A stretch of DNA of 27,601 nt from Desulfobacula sp. (GTDB taxonomy: Bacteria; Desulfobacterota; Desulfobacteria; Desulfobacterales; Desulfobacteraceae). The notes below the pieces were generated by a model. The model made no database searches. It worked only from the letters and a program-made list of their open reading frames with translations, and had not been told where the DNA came from. Below, piece after piece: positions 13,015 through 21,630 of this stretch (the stretch's first letter is position 1; every line of letters begins with the position of its first letter). The position numbers and the translations under genes were made by a program. The stretch lies in NCBI GenBank assembly GCA_027858355.1, contig JAQICW010000008.1, forward strand, positions 1 to 27,601, in the 5' to 3' direction.

Positions 13015-15645
13015 TCATTCAGTGAATTCTATTGAAAATTCATCACTTTTATCCAGATCAAGAAGGATTTCTGAAGGCATGTCACCTGAACTCATTTTTG
13101 ATAAAAGCTCTCTTGAAATCCTTGGGAAAATGTTGGCATTTAAGATGTAATCAATGTTCCTGGCTCCTGTTTCAACTTCAGTACATCTTGCAGTTATCTG
13201 TTCCATAACCTTGTCAGAATAATTAAATACAATTTTATTATTATCCAGCAGAGTTTTTTTAACAGCATTCAATTTTAATTTAACAATAAGGGCCATTGCG
13301 TCAGGTCTCAGGCTGATAAACGGAAGCACATTCATTCTTGCAAGAAGTGCAGGCTTAAAATATTCAGATAACATCGGCCTGATGGCAGCCGTTACCGCGT
13401 CAATTGAAATTTCTTCTTCATTTGCCGTCATCTCCTGGATAATATCCGTTGCAAGATTACTGGTAAGTATGATGACCGTATTTTTAAAATTGATCTCCTT
13501 GCCTTCTCCATCTGTCAGAATACCTTTATCAAAAACCTGGTAAAACAGATTTGATATATCCGGGTGGGCTTTTTCCACTTCATCCAGAAGAACAACAGAA
13601 TAGGGTTTTTGCCTGACGGCTTCTGTTAACATGCCGCCTTCCCCATATCCGACATAACCGGGAGGAGAGCCAATGAGACGGCTTACAGTATGGCTTTCCT
13701 GGAATTCACTCATATTGATGGTCACACTGTTTTTTTCACTGCCAAAAAGAATCTCTGCTATGGCAAGGCCGGTTTCAGTTTTTCCTACACCACTGGGACC
13801 TGCCAGAAGAAATACCCCAATGGGCTGATTTGGATTTTTTATCCCTGATTTGGAAGCTCTGATAACTTCTGAAATAGCAGCAAGTGCATGATCCTGACCC
13901 TTAACACGTTTGTTTAACAGATGTTCCAGGTTGAGGATACTTTCTGCCTCATCCTGCACCATTTTCCCCAAAGGAACCCCTGTCCAGTCAGAAACAACCT
14001 GTGCAATAACATCCGGATTTACTTCAAGCTGCATCAAAGGGTTATCCCCCTGAATTTGAGCCAGCGCTTTATTTGCATCATTCAATCGGGCTTTAAGATC
14101 TTCCACTGTTTCAAGATCGTTTTTGTCGGAATCCTGCAATGTTTTTCTCAAATCAAGTACGATCTGGGCAGCCTCTTTTTCTTCTTCCCAGCTTTGTCTG
14201 ATTTCATTTGCCCGGGATTCAAATTCTGCTATGGAATTTACGATTAAATCATACTCATCAGGGTCAAATTCCATATTATTGTTCCGGTCGCGTTCCATGG
14301 CGGATTTGGTTCTTTCAAAAGCCTGGATGGACCGCTGCTTATCCTCAAGAGCAGGCGGTTTGGTTGACAGGTTTATTTTTACCCTGGCACATCCTGTGTC
14401 CAAAAGATCAATTGCCTTGTCAGGAAGAAATCTTCCGGTAATATAACGATCGGAAAATTCAGCAGCAGCTTTTACAGCACCTTCTGTTATGATGACTTTA
14501 TGGGCATCTTCATATCCTGGCTTCAATCCCCTTAAGATCAGTTCTGTATCTTTTACACTCGGCTCTTCAAGCTTTATGGGCTGAAATCTTCTTGCCAGTG
14601 CCGGATCTTTTTCAAAATACTTTTTATATTCACCCCAGGTGGTGGCAGCAACAGTACGCAATTCACCCCTTGCCAGCGCTGGTTTTAAAAGATTGGCAGC
14701 ATCCCCGCCACCCACACTTCCACCGGCCCCTATAAGGGTATGGGCTTCGTCAATAAATAAAATAATAGGGGTTTCAGAGGATTTTATTTCATTGATCACT
14801 CCTTTGAGCCTGTTTTCAAATTCCCCTTTCATGCCTGCCCCAGCTTCCAAAAGCCCCATATCCAGTTCAAGCAGGGTTACATTTTTCAGCACATCAGGAA
14901 TATCATCCTGGACAATTCTCAAGGCAAGTCCTTCAACAACAGCGGTTTTCCCAACGCCTGGCTCTCCAACACAAATAGGGTTGTTTTTTCTTCGTCTTGC
15001 CAGAACATCAATCATCTGACGGATCTCTTCATCCCTTCCAAAAACAGGATCGATCCCGCCCTGTTCTGCTTTTTCAGTGAAATTATTGCAAAAGCGGGCA
15101 ATAAAACTTTCACCTCCCCTGGAAGGTGAGGCAGCCGCCCCTGCTGCAACTTTCTCTTTTGTGGACAGGGTTTCAGCCGACCCTTTGGTAATGCCCCAGA
15201 ATTGTTCCAGCAAAGTGTCCTTATTTATTTTTTTTAAAATATCTGCATAGTTTCCGCTTATATAGGAAAGCGGTCTGGATAAAAGAGCCAGCAAAATGGC
15301 ACCTGACCTGATTTTTCTTTCTTCAAGTTCAATGGAGGCAATCATCCAGCCATCCTGAAAAAGATCAAGAAGCCTTGGTGAAAAAACTGGTTTGCCGGAA
15401 TTGCCTGTTTTGAATTCTTCTAGTGCGGCTTCAATTTTTTTTTGTACAGCGCCGGCTTCAATTTCAAATTGTTGAAAAATCATTGAAAGGTCAGATCTGG
15501 AATCCTCAAGCAGTTTTAGAATAAAATGTTCAACTGAAACCTCATAATGTGTTCTGGAAACGCATAATCCAGCACCCGTATGCAAGGTGTTTGTACAAAA
15601 ATCATTTAAATGGAGAAGTAAAGATTTTGTGTCGACATTTACCAT
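13015..15645 (-). CDS. tssH: TssH (ClpV) sheath-disassembly AAA+ ATPase
   Basis: An 876-aa double-ring AAA+ ATPase that unfolds contracted TssB/TssC sheath for reuse in the cytoplasm. The N-terminal Clp-N-type region spans about residues 1-150. The first AAA domain has Walker A GEPGVGKT at about 227 and Walker B LFIDEAH at about 297. A coiled middle domain follows around 400-530. The second AAA domain has Walker A GPSGVGKT at about 616 and Walker B LLDEVEKAH at about 686. All ATPase motifs are intact and the length is normal for ClpV. Start: ATG 15645 has GGGAGG 6 bases upstream; a GTG two codons earlier touches the ribosome site and is unlikely. The N-terminal residues should bind the TssC N-terminal helix. 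Confidence 0.97.
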   Translation of the reverse strand: MVNVDTKSLLLHLNDFCTNTLHTGAGLCVSRTHYEVSVEHFILKLLEDSRSDLSMIFQQFEIEAGAVQKKIEAALEEFKTGNSGKPVFSPRLLDLFQDGWMIASIELEERKIRSGAILLALLSRPLSYISGNYADILKKINKDTLLEQFWGITKGSAETLSTKEKVAAGAAASPSRGGESFIARFCNNFTEKAEQGGIDPVFGRDEEIRQMIDVLARRRKNNPICVGEPGVGKTAVVEGLALRIVQDDIPDVLKNVTLLELDMGLLEAGAGMKGEFENRLKGVINEIKSSETPIILFIDEAHTLIGAGGSVGGGDAANLLKPALARGELRTVAATTWGEYKKYFEKDPALARRFQPIKLEEPSVKDTELILRGLKPGYEDAHKVIITEGAVKAAAEFSDRYITGRFLPDKAIDLLDTGCARVKINLSTKPPALEDKQRSIQAFERTKSAMERDRNNNMEFDPDEYDLIVNSIAEFESRANEIRQSWEEEKEAAQIVLDLRKTLQDSDKNDLETVEDLKARLNDANKALAQIQGDNPLMQLEVNPDVIAQVVSDWTGVPLGKMVQDEAESILNLEHLLNKRVKGQDHALAAISEVIRASKSGIKNPNQPIGVFLLAGPSGVGKTETGLAIAEILFGSEKNSVTINMSEFQESHTVSRLIGSPPGYVGYGEGGMLTEAVRQKPYSVVLLDEVEKAHPDISNLFYQVFDKGILTDGEGKEINFKNTVIILTSNLATDIIQEMTANEEEISIDAVTAAIRPMLSEYFKPALLARMNVLPFISLRPDAMALIVKLKLNAVKKTLLDNNKIVFNYSDKVMEQITARCTEVETGARNIDYILNANIFPRISRELLSKMSSGDMPSEILLDLDKSDEFSIEFTE

Positions 15646-15681
15646 TGTCACCCTCCCTTATTTATGTTGAATTTAGTTTTT

Positions 15682-16701
15682 TTATATGGCTGAAAATATC
15701 GGTTCAACTTTGTCAAGCACGTTGTTTTCAGAAACCAGCCATGTATTCCATCCTAAATTTGACCATTTTTTATTGCCAGGCTGTTCTGTTTGAATGTTTT
15801 TACCTTCAAGTTCAATAACCAGTTCCCACTCAAGGGGCTGATTCACATAAAAATTTACCATTTGTTTTAATTCCAGGAACAGCTGTTGATCCGGAAGAAA
15901 CAAATGAAGGATATCGGCATTGGCATCCGTAATCACCATCTGAAACTTTCCTGTGATATCATTGATCACATCCCCTATGACAGAATCTTGTCCCAGTGTG
16001 CAGGATGATATGCCTAACAGAGAATGCTGATCATCCGGAATGAATACTTTTCTTAAAACGCATTGGTTAATCTTTATCTGGCTTTTCAGATTAAAACAGT
16101 CTTCAATGATGGATATAAGCCCTTCTGCAGACCTTGGGAACTGAATTGTCAGTCCTGCATATCTGAAATATTTTTCAGTATTGTATATCTGTTCCCGCAA
16201 CTGCTTGTTTTCAAGACCAAGCAGACAATAAATCATATTGATTACGGTTTCATCATTTTCTTCACATATTTTATAAAATAGTCTGTATTTACTCCATATT
16301 TTAAAAAATATCGGATAAATTGAATAATTTAAGATATCAATAAAGTCACGCTTTATTGATTTATCATTGTTAAATTCTTCAATAAGATCTTCCGTGTAAA
16401 AGGTCGGGAGAGGAGAGGATGTTCCATACAGCCCAAGGAAAGTGGCTGTAATCAGATATTGTAGCGGTTCATCCCCGATTTTTTCTATTCTTGTAATATC
16501 CGTTCCCGGAAACCTTAAAGAGAGTTCCGGTCTGATTCGTATCTGGTTGTCTAAAAAATCACTTCTGCTGAAATTATTTTTCCGGTTTAAAGAAACATGA
16601 TGCAATAAAAGCCGGATTGCCTGGGCAAAGGAAAAAGAAGAACTCTTTGCGATCAGTTTTTCAGTTATTTCAAACTTATGTTCCCGATCCTCGGCTGCCA
16701 T
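15682..16701 (-). CDS. tssG: TssG baseplate protein
   Basis: A 339-aa member of the TssG/ImpH/VasB family, which joins TssF, TssE and TssK in the baseplate wedge. Family features include the early SSFSFAQAIRLLLHH helix, RIRPELSLRFPGTDI with the following strand, and the LGLYGTSSPLPTFYTEDLI segment typical of TssG. The gene starts 37 bases inside the 3' end of tssF, with an AGGAG site 10 bases upstream of ATG 16701, which points to translational coupling. Its length is normal. Confidence 0.95.
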   Translation of the reverse strand: MAAEDREHKFEITEKLIAKSSSFSFAQAIRLLLHHVSLNRKNNFSRSDFLDNQIRIRPELSLRFPGTDITRIEKIGDEPLQYLITATFLGLYGTSSPLPTFYTEDLIEEFNNDKSIKRDFIDILNYSIYPIFFKIWSKYRLFYKICEENDETVINMIYCLLGLENKQLREQIYNTEKYFRYAGLTIQFPRSAEGLISIIEDCFNLKSQIKINQCVLRKVFIPDDQHSLLGISSCTLGQDSVIGDVINDITGKFQMVITDANADILHLFLPDQQLFLELKQMVNFYVNQPLEWELVIELEGKNIQTEQPGNKKWSNLGWNTWLVSENNVLDKVEPIFSAI

Positions 16702-18395
16702 GAAAAAGATTCTCCTGAAATGGTTTCATTGATAATCAATCGCGTATAACTGTTAATACTGCTGTACCGACTGAAAAATTCATCAATTACAGCACCGAAT
16801 ACCACAACATCTCCTTTGGATGCAAACGCATCCTTGTTCAGGGAAATTGTGATCTTTTCCCCTCTGACAACCATTCCCTTGATCAGCCGGTCCTCATTCT
16901 CAATCTTAAAATCCAGAATGCCCTGTATCCGCTTAAGATTTGCAGCAACCATTCCCTTGTCCCGACTGTTCTGTGAAATATACAATTGAAGGATTTTTCT
17001 AAAACTTGGAGCATCTTTAAGGGAAAGCAGGTTTAAAGACATATGTGACAGCAGCCGCCAAAGCGTATCGCCTTCCAGGGGGGGCTCAACATTTGCTGTT
17101 GTGGCTGTAATATTAGCAAAATTTAACAATTCCGGTGAATTAAAAGTATGTTCACAGATATCACCCGGCATGAGTTGTTCGGGTACGGAACCATTTGTAC
17201 AGGTCAGATCCACGGTTAAGGTTTCCTGTTTATATTCGCTTTTCTGACTTGCATAGGTCAGGTTCAGGTAAACTTCATAGGCATTGGTAATAGGAGAAAG
17301 CTGGCGGATAGCCTTAAAAAAGGACTGATCCTGGGTATCAAAGGAAAAATAATCCATGGGCCGGTATTCAACCGGCTTGACACTTCCCTGGGTGAACCCC
17401 AGGACTTTGTCAACACTGTATATCTGGTATCCTGTCCCGGTCTTGGATGATGGCCGGACCTTGATTTTTTCCTTTGTGTGATCCATCACAACGGGCTCGG
17501 CTTCAAAGGGAAAAATATTGATTATTGGAACCGAAAATAAAGAAAAATTATCCGACGACACATTTGGAAGATCAAAGGACGGCTCCTTGAATTCAAATAA
17601 AATGTCAAACTGATTTCCCTCTGGTTTGTTTTTCCAGTTCTTTAAGCCGGATAATTCAAAAAATAAAAATTTCTGGGGAAAAATAAAATATTCCTGTAAA
17701 AGAGAAAATCCGGAAAAAGATTGAGCCGGATAAGAAAAAAGAGAATTGGCTTTTTCAAAACCAAGGGATTTAAAATCACTTTCAGGCAGGATATAAACTT
17801 CCGGATTATTTGGCGTAACAATTTTAATTTTGGAAACAAATTGTGTAAAACATGCAAAGATATCAGATGTTTTTGCATATGAGCCGGAAAGAAAAAAGGA
17901 CAGTTTGTCCGGATTCCACTGGGACAGAGAAATCCCTGAAAGTTGAAAGGAAAGGGACATTTTATATTCCTTTTCCCTGGCCAGACTTTTTGCTGACACA
18001 ATTTTCAGAGGATGAACATCAAGATCAAAACATGTTTGAAACATGCATTTTATGCCGTTTTTTTCTTTTGAAGACAAATAGGTTCCCGAAGGCACCTTGA
18101 TTGTTTCAATGAGTGATGGTTTGGGTGTAAACGATATAATGGATGTACAGGGAATCGGTCTCAGATAATGGGGATAGACAATATCCATTAACCCGTGGAT
18201 AATTTCAGGGAAATCATCATCAATCTTATGCTGAAGGTGACCCGTTAAAAATGCGGTTCCTTCGAGCAGCCGTTCAACATCCGGATCCACAGACTCACTG
18301 GCCAGCATGGGAGCCGCAGCTGGGTGTGCTCTGGAAAATTCTTTGGCAAGTTCCCTTAATTTATGCAGTTCATTTTGATAATATTTATTAAACAA
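16665..18395 (-). CDS. tssF: TssF baseplate protein
   Basis: A 576-aa TssF/ImpG/VasA-family protein, the largest wedge part of the T6SS baseplate. The N-terminus YYQNELHKLRELAKEFSRAH and the nearby VERLLEGTAFLTGHLQHKIDDDFPEI are strong family signatures, as is the central MDYFSFD segment and the late G-x-x-V-x-R-G-x-x-I stretch. The start is a TTG at 18395: the conserved N-terminus begins right there, there is no upstream ATG in frame, and an AGGG/CAGGA stretch precedes it. It overlaps the tssE stop by 8 bases, so low-rate coupled translation is expected. Confidence 0.95.
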   Translation of the reverse strand: MFNKYYQNELHKLRELAKEFSRAHPAAAPMLASESVDPDVERLLEGTAFLTGHLQHKIDDDFPEIIHGLMDIVYPHYLRPIPCTSIISFTPKPSLIETIKVPSGTYLSSKEKNGIKCMFQTCFDLDVHPLKIVSAKSLAREKEYKMSLSFQLSGISLSQWNPDKLSFFLSGSYAKTSDIFACFTQFVSKIKIVTPNNPEVYILPESDFKSLGFEKANSLFSYPAQSFSGFSLLQEYFIFPQKFLFFELSGLKNWKNKPEGNQFDILFEFKEPSFDLPNVSSDNFSLFSVPIINIFPFEAEPVVMDHTKEKIKVRPSSKTGTGYQIYSVDKVLGFTQGSVKPVEYRPMDYFSFDTQDQSFFKAIRQLSPITNAYEVYLNLTYASQKSEYKQETLTVDLTCTNGSVPEQLMPGDICEHTFNSPELLNFANITATTANVEPPLEGDTLWRLLSHMSLNLLSLKDAPSFRKILQLYISQNSRDKGMVAANLKRIQGILDFKIENEDRLIKGMVVRGEKITISLNKDAFASKGDVVVFGAVIDEFFSRYSSINSYTRLIINETISGESFSWQPRIGNISLK

Positions 18396-18831
18396 TCCTG
18401 TTTCCCTGTCTATTTATACTTATCTTGCCCCCTGGCTGGACAGATGTTTCAAAAAAAACAGGCATATTCTCCTGTCTTGCCAGAAATCCTTCAAGCTGAA
18501 AATAAATATTTAAGACATCCTTTTCATTTGATACGATTTTCACTTTCACTTTTGATAATCTCTTTTCATATTTTCTGACAACTTCAAGAACTGCTTTTTC
18601 AATATTTTCCATTGTCTCTGAAATTCCGCCACCTGCAAAAACAGTCATATCAGGTATGCCATAATCTTCTGCAATCTCAACACTTCCTTTATTGGTGTTT
18701 AAAAGTTTTCTTAAGTGAGTGATGATGGACCGCATTTCTTTTTCCGCACTGGTTTCTTCAATCTCTTTTTCTTCGGACTCAAGAAATTCAATACGTTCAA
18801 GCAATGTAAGTTCTTGCATGGCAGACACCAT
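18388..18831 (-). CDS. tssE: TssE (gp25-like) baseplate protein
   Basis: A 147-aa homologue of phage T4 gp25, a baseplate part that helps start sheath polymerisation. The hallmark LLNTNKGSVEIAEDYGIPDM lies at about residues 42-61, and a KVKIVSNEK strand near 98 is also typical. The start is uncertain: ATG 18831 and ATG 18819 (MQELTLLERIEF, which looks more like other family starts) both lack a good Shine-Dalgarno site. The 166-bp palindromic element ends only about 10 bases upstream of 18831 and may have displaced the native ribosome site. The 3' end overlaps tssF. Confidence 0.93.
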   Translation of the reverse strand: MVSAMQELTLLERIEFLESEEKEIEETSAEKEMRSIITHLRKLLNTNKGSVEIAEDYGIPDMTVFAGGGISETMENIEKAVLEVVRKYEKRLSKVKVKIVSNEKDVLNIYFQLEGFLARQENMPVFFETSVQPGGKISINRQGNRIV

Positions 18832-18841
18832 TTTTAAGTGC

Positions 18842-19007
18842 TAAGGACCGCAAATTTTATAACTTGAACGAAATTGCTTGTCTTTTGCCCCATCTACTGC
18901 GTTGCACCAAAGGCCGAATACGTATAGTATTAAACATTTGATGCGCCTTGTAGATGAACCAAAATCCTGCGCTATTTCTGCTCAATTTATTTCATTTGAG
19001 GTCCTAA
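18842..19007. repeat. 166-bp imperfect palindromic element between hcp and tssE
   Basis: The two arms are imperfect inverted copies centred on AATACGTATAGTATT at 18917-18931, whose midpoint coincides with the midpoint of the whole element. The ends match as TAAGGACC (18842-18849) and GGTCCTAA (19000-19007). Shared internal blocks include CAAAT, ATAA-TTGA, GAAAT, TTTTG and CATCTAC, followed by a weaker match. It has no open reading frame of note. The layout fits a non-autonomous, MITE-like or REP-like intergenic element; the copy number in the genome is unknown to me. Confidence 0.75.
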
Positions 19008-19055
19008 ACTGCAGATCTTAAATTAAAAATAATTCAATTTAAAACCTGCAGTTTA
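19005..19055 (-). promoter_or_regulatory. Strand-specific hairpin 30 bases after hcp stop
   Basis: Two 20-base arms (19036-19055 and 19005-19024) flank an 11-base loop. Eighteen positions pair by Watson-Crick rules; the other two are G-U pairs in the minus-strand transcript but would be A-C mismatches in a plus-strand transcript. That favours an RNA that works in the direction of the T6SS genes. It has no T-run, so it is less like a simple terminator than a 3' stabiliser or partial terminator that would let Hcp, needed in high amounts, be made more than the downstream proteins. Its outer end touches the palindromic element. Confidence 0.6.
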
Positions 19056-19085
19056 ATTGATTAATGAAGAATCATGAAATTACGA

Positions 19086-19571
19086 CTATGATTTCCCTAA
19101 CCAGGAATCTTCGGATTCAATGCCATCCGGTTCATATGTCCAGATAATTTTTTCATAGGTGAAGTATACGACTTCCATGTCCTTGTAAGGCTTGTTCTCC
19201 TCAAGAAAAGTCAATGGATTGTATTCCTGCATTTCAACAATAATGGCATTCTCCAGTTTTATTGAGAAATAATGCTCTTCTACTCCTTTTTCATTGATAC
19301 GGTATTGTTTGAGGTGAACCAATTTCATCTGCTCACCGCTACAGCACGCGCCGTAAAGGAGTGGTGAACTTCTATCTTTATGTTTAGTAATCTGTAAAGG
19401 TTTATGAATACGCTGTCCTGTGGGAAGTCCAGTATGGGTATCCCGGGGAATCTCCACTCTGTGATCTATACTGTACACCAGAATCGAATCTTCCTTATCA
19501 ACCTGCGGACAGTCCCCTGCGATTGCGCCCTGTTCTTTTCCTTCTAATGTTAAATAAGATGTCATAGCCAT
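19086..19571 (-). CDS. hcp: Hcp (TssD) inner tube protein
   Basis: A 161-aa Hcp that stacks as hexameric rings to form the expelled tube. It shows the usual opening (YLTLEGKEQGAIAGDC), the HRVEIPRDTHTGLPTGQRIH loop, the LQITKHKDRSSPLLY strand and the late YEKIIWTYEPDG near the C-terminus. The ATG at 19571 has a very strong AAAGGAGGG ribosome site 8 bases upstream, in keeping with high expression; a second ATG two codons on is less well spaced. It sits 24 bases after tssC. No toxin is fused to it. Confidence 0.97.
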   Translation of the reverse strand: MAMTSYLTLEGKEQGAIAGDCPQVDKEDSILVYSIDHRVEIPRDTHTGLPTGQRIHKPLQITKHKDRSSPLLYGACCSGEQMKLVHLKQYRINEKGVEEHYFSIKLENAIIVEMQEYNPLTFLEENKPYKDMEVVYFTYEKIIWTYEPDGIESEDSWLGKS

Positions 19572-19595
19572 GATACAGCCCTCCTTTAATTAAAA

Positions 19596-21083
19596 TTATG
19601 CTTTATCCAGTTTTCCAACCAGAGATAGAGTAAATGAAGCCCCCATATATTTGAAATGGGGCTGAAGTTTAAGCGAGCACCTATACCATCCGGGTTCACC
19701 TTCAACATCTGAAACCTCTATCTGCGCTTTTTTTAGCGGTCTTCTGCTTCTTACGCCAGGCCCTGGTTTCTCCTGGTCAGACACATATTGTCTGATCCAG
19801 TTATTGAGCTCGTCTTCAAGCTCGCCTCTTTCTTTCCAGGTACCTATGTTCTCTCTTTGAATTACTTTCATGTAGTGAGCAAGCCTGCCCACTACAAAGT
19901 TGTAGGGAAGCTGTGTGCCAAGTTTATAATTCAACTCGGCAGCTTTTCCTTCTTTGGTATTGCCAAAATTCTTTGGTTTTTGAACGGAATTACCGGAAAA
20001 GAAAGCAGCATTGTCACTTCCTTTTCTCATGGTAAGGCCAATAAATCCTTCCTCAGCCAGCTCAAATTCTCTTCTTTCCGAAAGCATGACTTCTGTGGGT
20101 ATCTTTGTTTCAATCCCCCCCATTGATTCATATTGATAAAGAGGAAGATCTTCAACAGCTCCACCACCCTGGGGACCGATAATATTGGCGCACCAGCGGT
20201 ATTTTGCAAAGCTTTCCGTCATTCTGGATGCAAACGTAAATGCCGCATTGCCCCAGAGAAAATCATTGTTGCCCGCTGTAACATCTTCTGAAAAATCAAA
20301 ACTCTTAGCCGGAACAGTGTCCTGACCATAGGGAAGCCGCAGCAGGAAATGCGGGACGGTTAGCCCGATGTTTCTTGAATCTTCCGAGCCACGAAAAGAT
20401 TGCCATTTGGCATATTGCGGGCCTTCAAATATCGAGTTGAGATCTTTTAGGTTTGGAAGCCCTTCAAAACTGTCAAGACCGAAAAACTGCGAGCCTGCGG
20501 CAGAAATAAACGGCGCATGGGACATGGTTGATACGCTTGCAATGTCCTGAAGCAGAGCAATATCCTGGGGGCCGGGGCTGAATTCATAATTTCCCACCAT
20601 CAATCCATAGGGCTGCCCACCGAACTGGCCATATTCAGCAGTATAGGCGGTTTTATAAAGCCCTGATTTTGTAATTTCAGGCGCATCCTCAAAGTCATCC
20701 ATCAAGTCCTGCTTTGAAGCATTTAAAATTTCAATTTTGGTATTCTCCCTGAAATTGGTATGATCCACCAGATATTTCAGTGAGCGCCAGGAGGATTCAA
20801 GCTTTTGAAAATCCTTGCTGTGAAGGATGGCATTCATCTGAAGGCTCAACTTTGAATCTATGTTGGAAATCATTTCATCAAGCAGGTCTTTGCTTATTTT
20901 TATGCCTGCACGTTCAGGTTTTAGAAGCTCGTCAAGAAACGCCTGAACACCCTGTTTTGTGGTCTCGTAACCTTCCTGATTTGGTTTCAGGCGTGTTGCC
21001 TGAACAATTTCATCTAGAAGAGACAGCTCCTCCGTGGTGGACACCTCTTCTTGTCCCGCTATTTTTTTTTCTTGTTCTGCCAT
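19596..21083 (-). CDS. tssC: TssC large sheath subunit
   Basis: A 495-aa TssC/VipB. With TssB it forms the contractile sheath. Landmarks: the N-terminal helix LSLLDEIVQATRLKP expected to bind ClpV, KDFQKLESSWRSLKYLV, YGLMVGNYEFS with GPQDIALL, the central WGNAAFTFASRMTESFAKY, and C-terminal LQPHFKYMGASFTLSLV. Start: ATG 21083 has an AAAGGAG site 8 bases upstream and lies 13 bases after the tssB stop; an eight-codon longer version from 21107 would overlap tssB. The length is usual. Confidence 0.97.
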   Translation of the reverse strand: MAEQEKKIAGQEEVSTTEELSLLDEIVQATRLKPNQEGYETTKQGVQAFLDELLKPERAGIKISKDLLDEMISNIDSKLSLQMNAILHSKDFQKLESSWRSLKYLVDHTNFRENTKIEILNASKQDLMDDFEDAPEITKSGLYKTAYTAEYGQFGGQPYGLMVGNYEFSPGPQDIALLQDIASVSTMSHAPFISAAGSQFFGLDSFEGLPNLKDLNSIFEGPQYAKWQSFRGSEDSRNIGLTVPHFLLRLPYGQDTVPAKSFDFSEDVTAGNNDFLWGNAAFTFASRMTESFAKYRWCANIIGPQGGGAVEDLPLYQYESMGGIETKIPTEVMLSERREFELAEEGFIGLTMRKGSDNAAFFSGNSVQKPKNFGNTKEGKAAELNYKLGTQLPYNFVVGRLAHYMKVIQRENIGTWKERGELEDELNNWIRQYVSDQEKPGPGVRSRRPLKKAQIEVSDVEGEPGWYRCSLKLQPHFKYMGASFTLSLVGKLDKA

Positions 21084-21096
21084 TATTAAATCTCCT

Positions 21097-21582
21097 TTAT
21101 TCATCAACGCCTAATTCTTTTAGAATTCTTTCCTTTGCACCGTCATCCTTAACAAGATCATTAAGTTTTTTCTTGAATGCTGGAACATTTCCCAGGGGGC
21201 CTTTAACTGCCTTAAGTGCATTTCTCAATTCCACCAGTTTTTTTAATTCAGGAACTTGATCAACAATGGCATCAGGATCGAAATCCTTAAGACTGTTAAA
21301 ATTCAGTTTAACAGCCATCTGTTCATCAGGTTCCGCAGAAAGTTTGTTGTCGACAACCGCATCCAATGTAATATTGTAGGAATCCAGGACATCGTTAAAA
21401 TTATCCTTATCAATATTAATTGCCGTTCTTTCTTCAATAGGCGTTTCATCTTCTGCCATGGTAAAATCCCCCATAACGAGAACTTTCAAGGGAAGTTCCA
21501 CTTCTTCCTTTGCATCTCCCGTAGCTGGTTTATAAGTAATATTAACCCTCTCCTTTGGTGCAACTGACGATTCTTTACCCAT
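21097..21582 (-). CDS. tssB: TssB small sheath subunit
   Basis: A 161-aa TssB/VipA, the small sheath subunit that pairs with TssC. Typical elements are ERVNITYKPATGDAKEEVEL, the LKVLVMGDFT strand, NFNDVLDSYNITLDAVVDNKL, VKLNFNSLKDFDPDAIV and the C-terminal GNVPAFKKKLNDLV helix. The ATG at 21582 has an AGGAGG site 6 bases upstream. It lies 48 bases after tssA. Length and motifs are normal, which makes the fused sheath-like protein at 1903-3369 an additional component and not a substitute. Confidence 0.97.
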   Translation of the reverse strand: MGKESSVAPKERVNITYKPATGDAKEEVELPLKVLVMGDFTMAEDETPIEERTAINIDKDNFNDVLDSYNITLDAVVDNKLSAEPDEQMAVKLNFNSLKDFDPDAIVDQVPELKKLVELRNALKAVKGPLGNVPAFKKKLNDLVKDDGAKERILKELGVDE

Positions 21583-21630
21583 AGATTACCTCCTTGTTAC
21601 TGGTGTATAAAAATTACTGGTTTATAAAAA

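Noticed and set aside
12524..13150. 208-aa plus-strand frame across the tssH to 260-aa gene junction
   Set aside because: It runs opposite two well-supported minus-strand genes, has no ribosome site and no recognisable domain.
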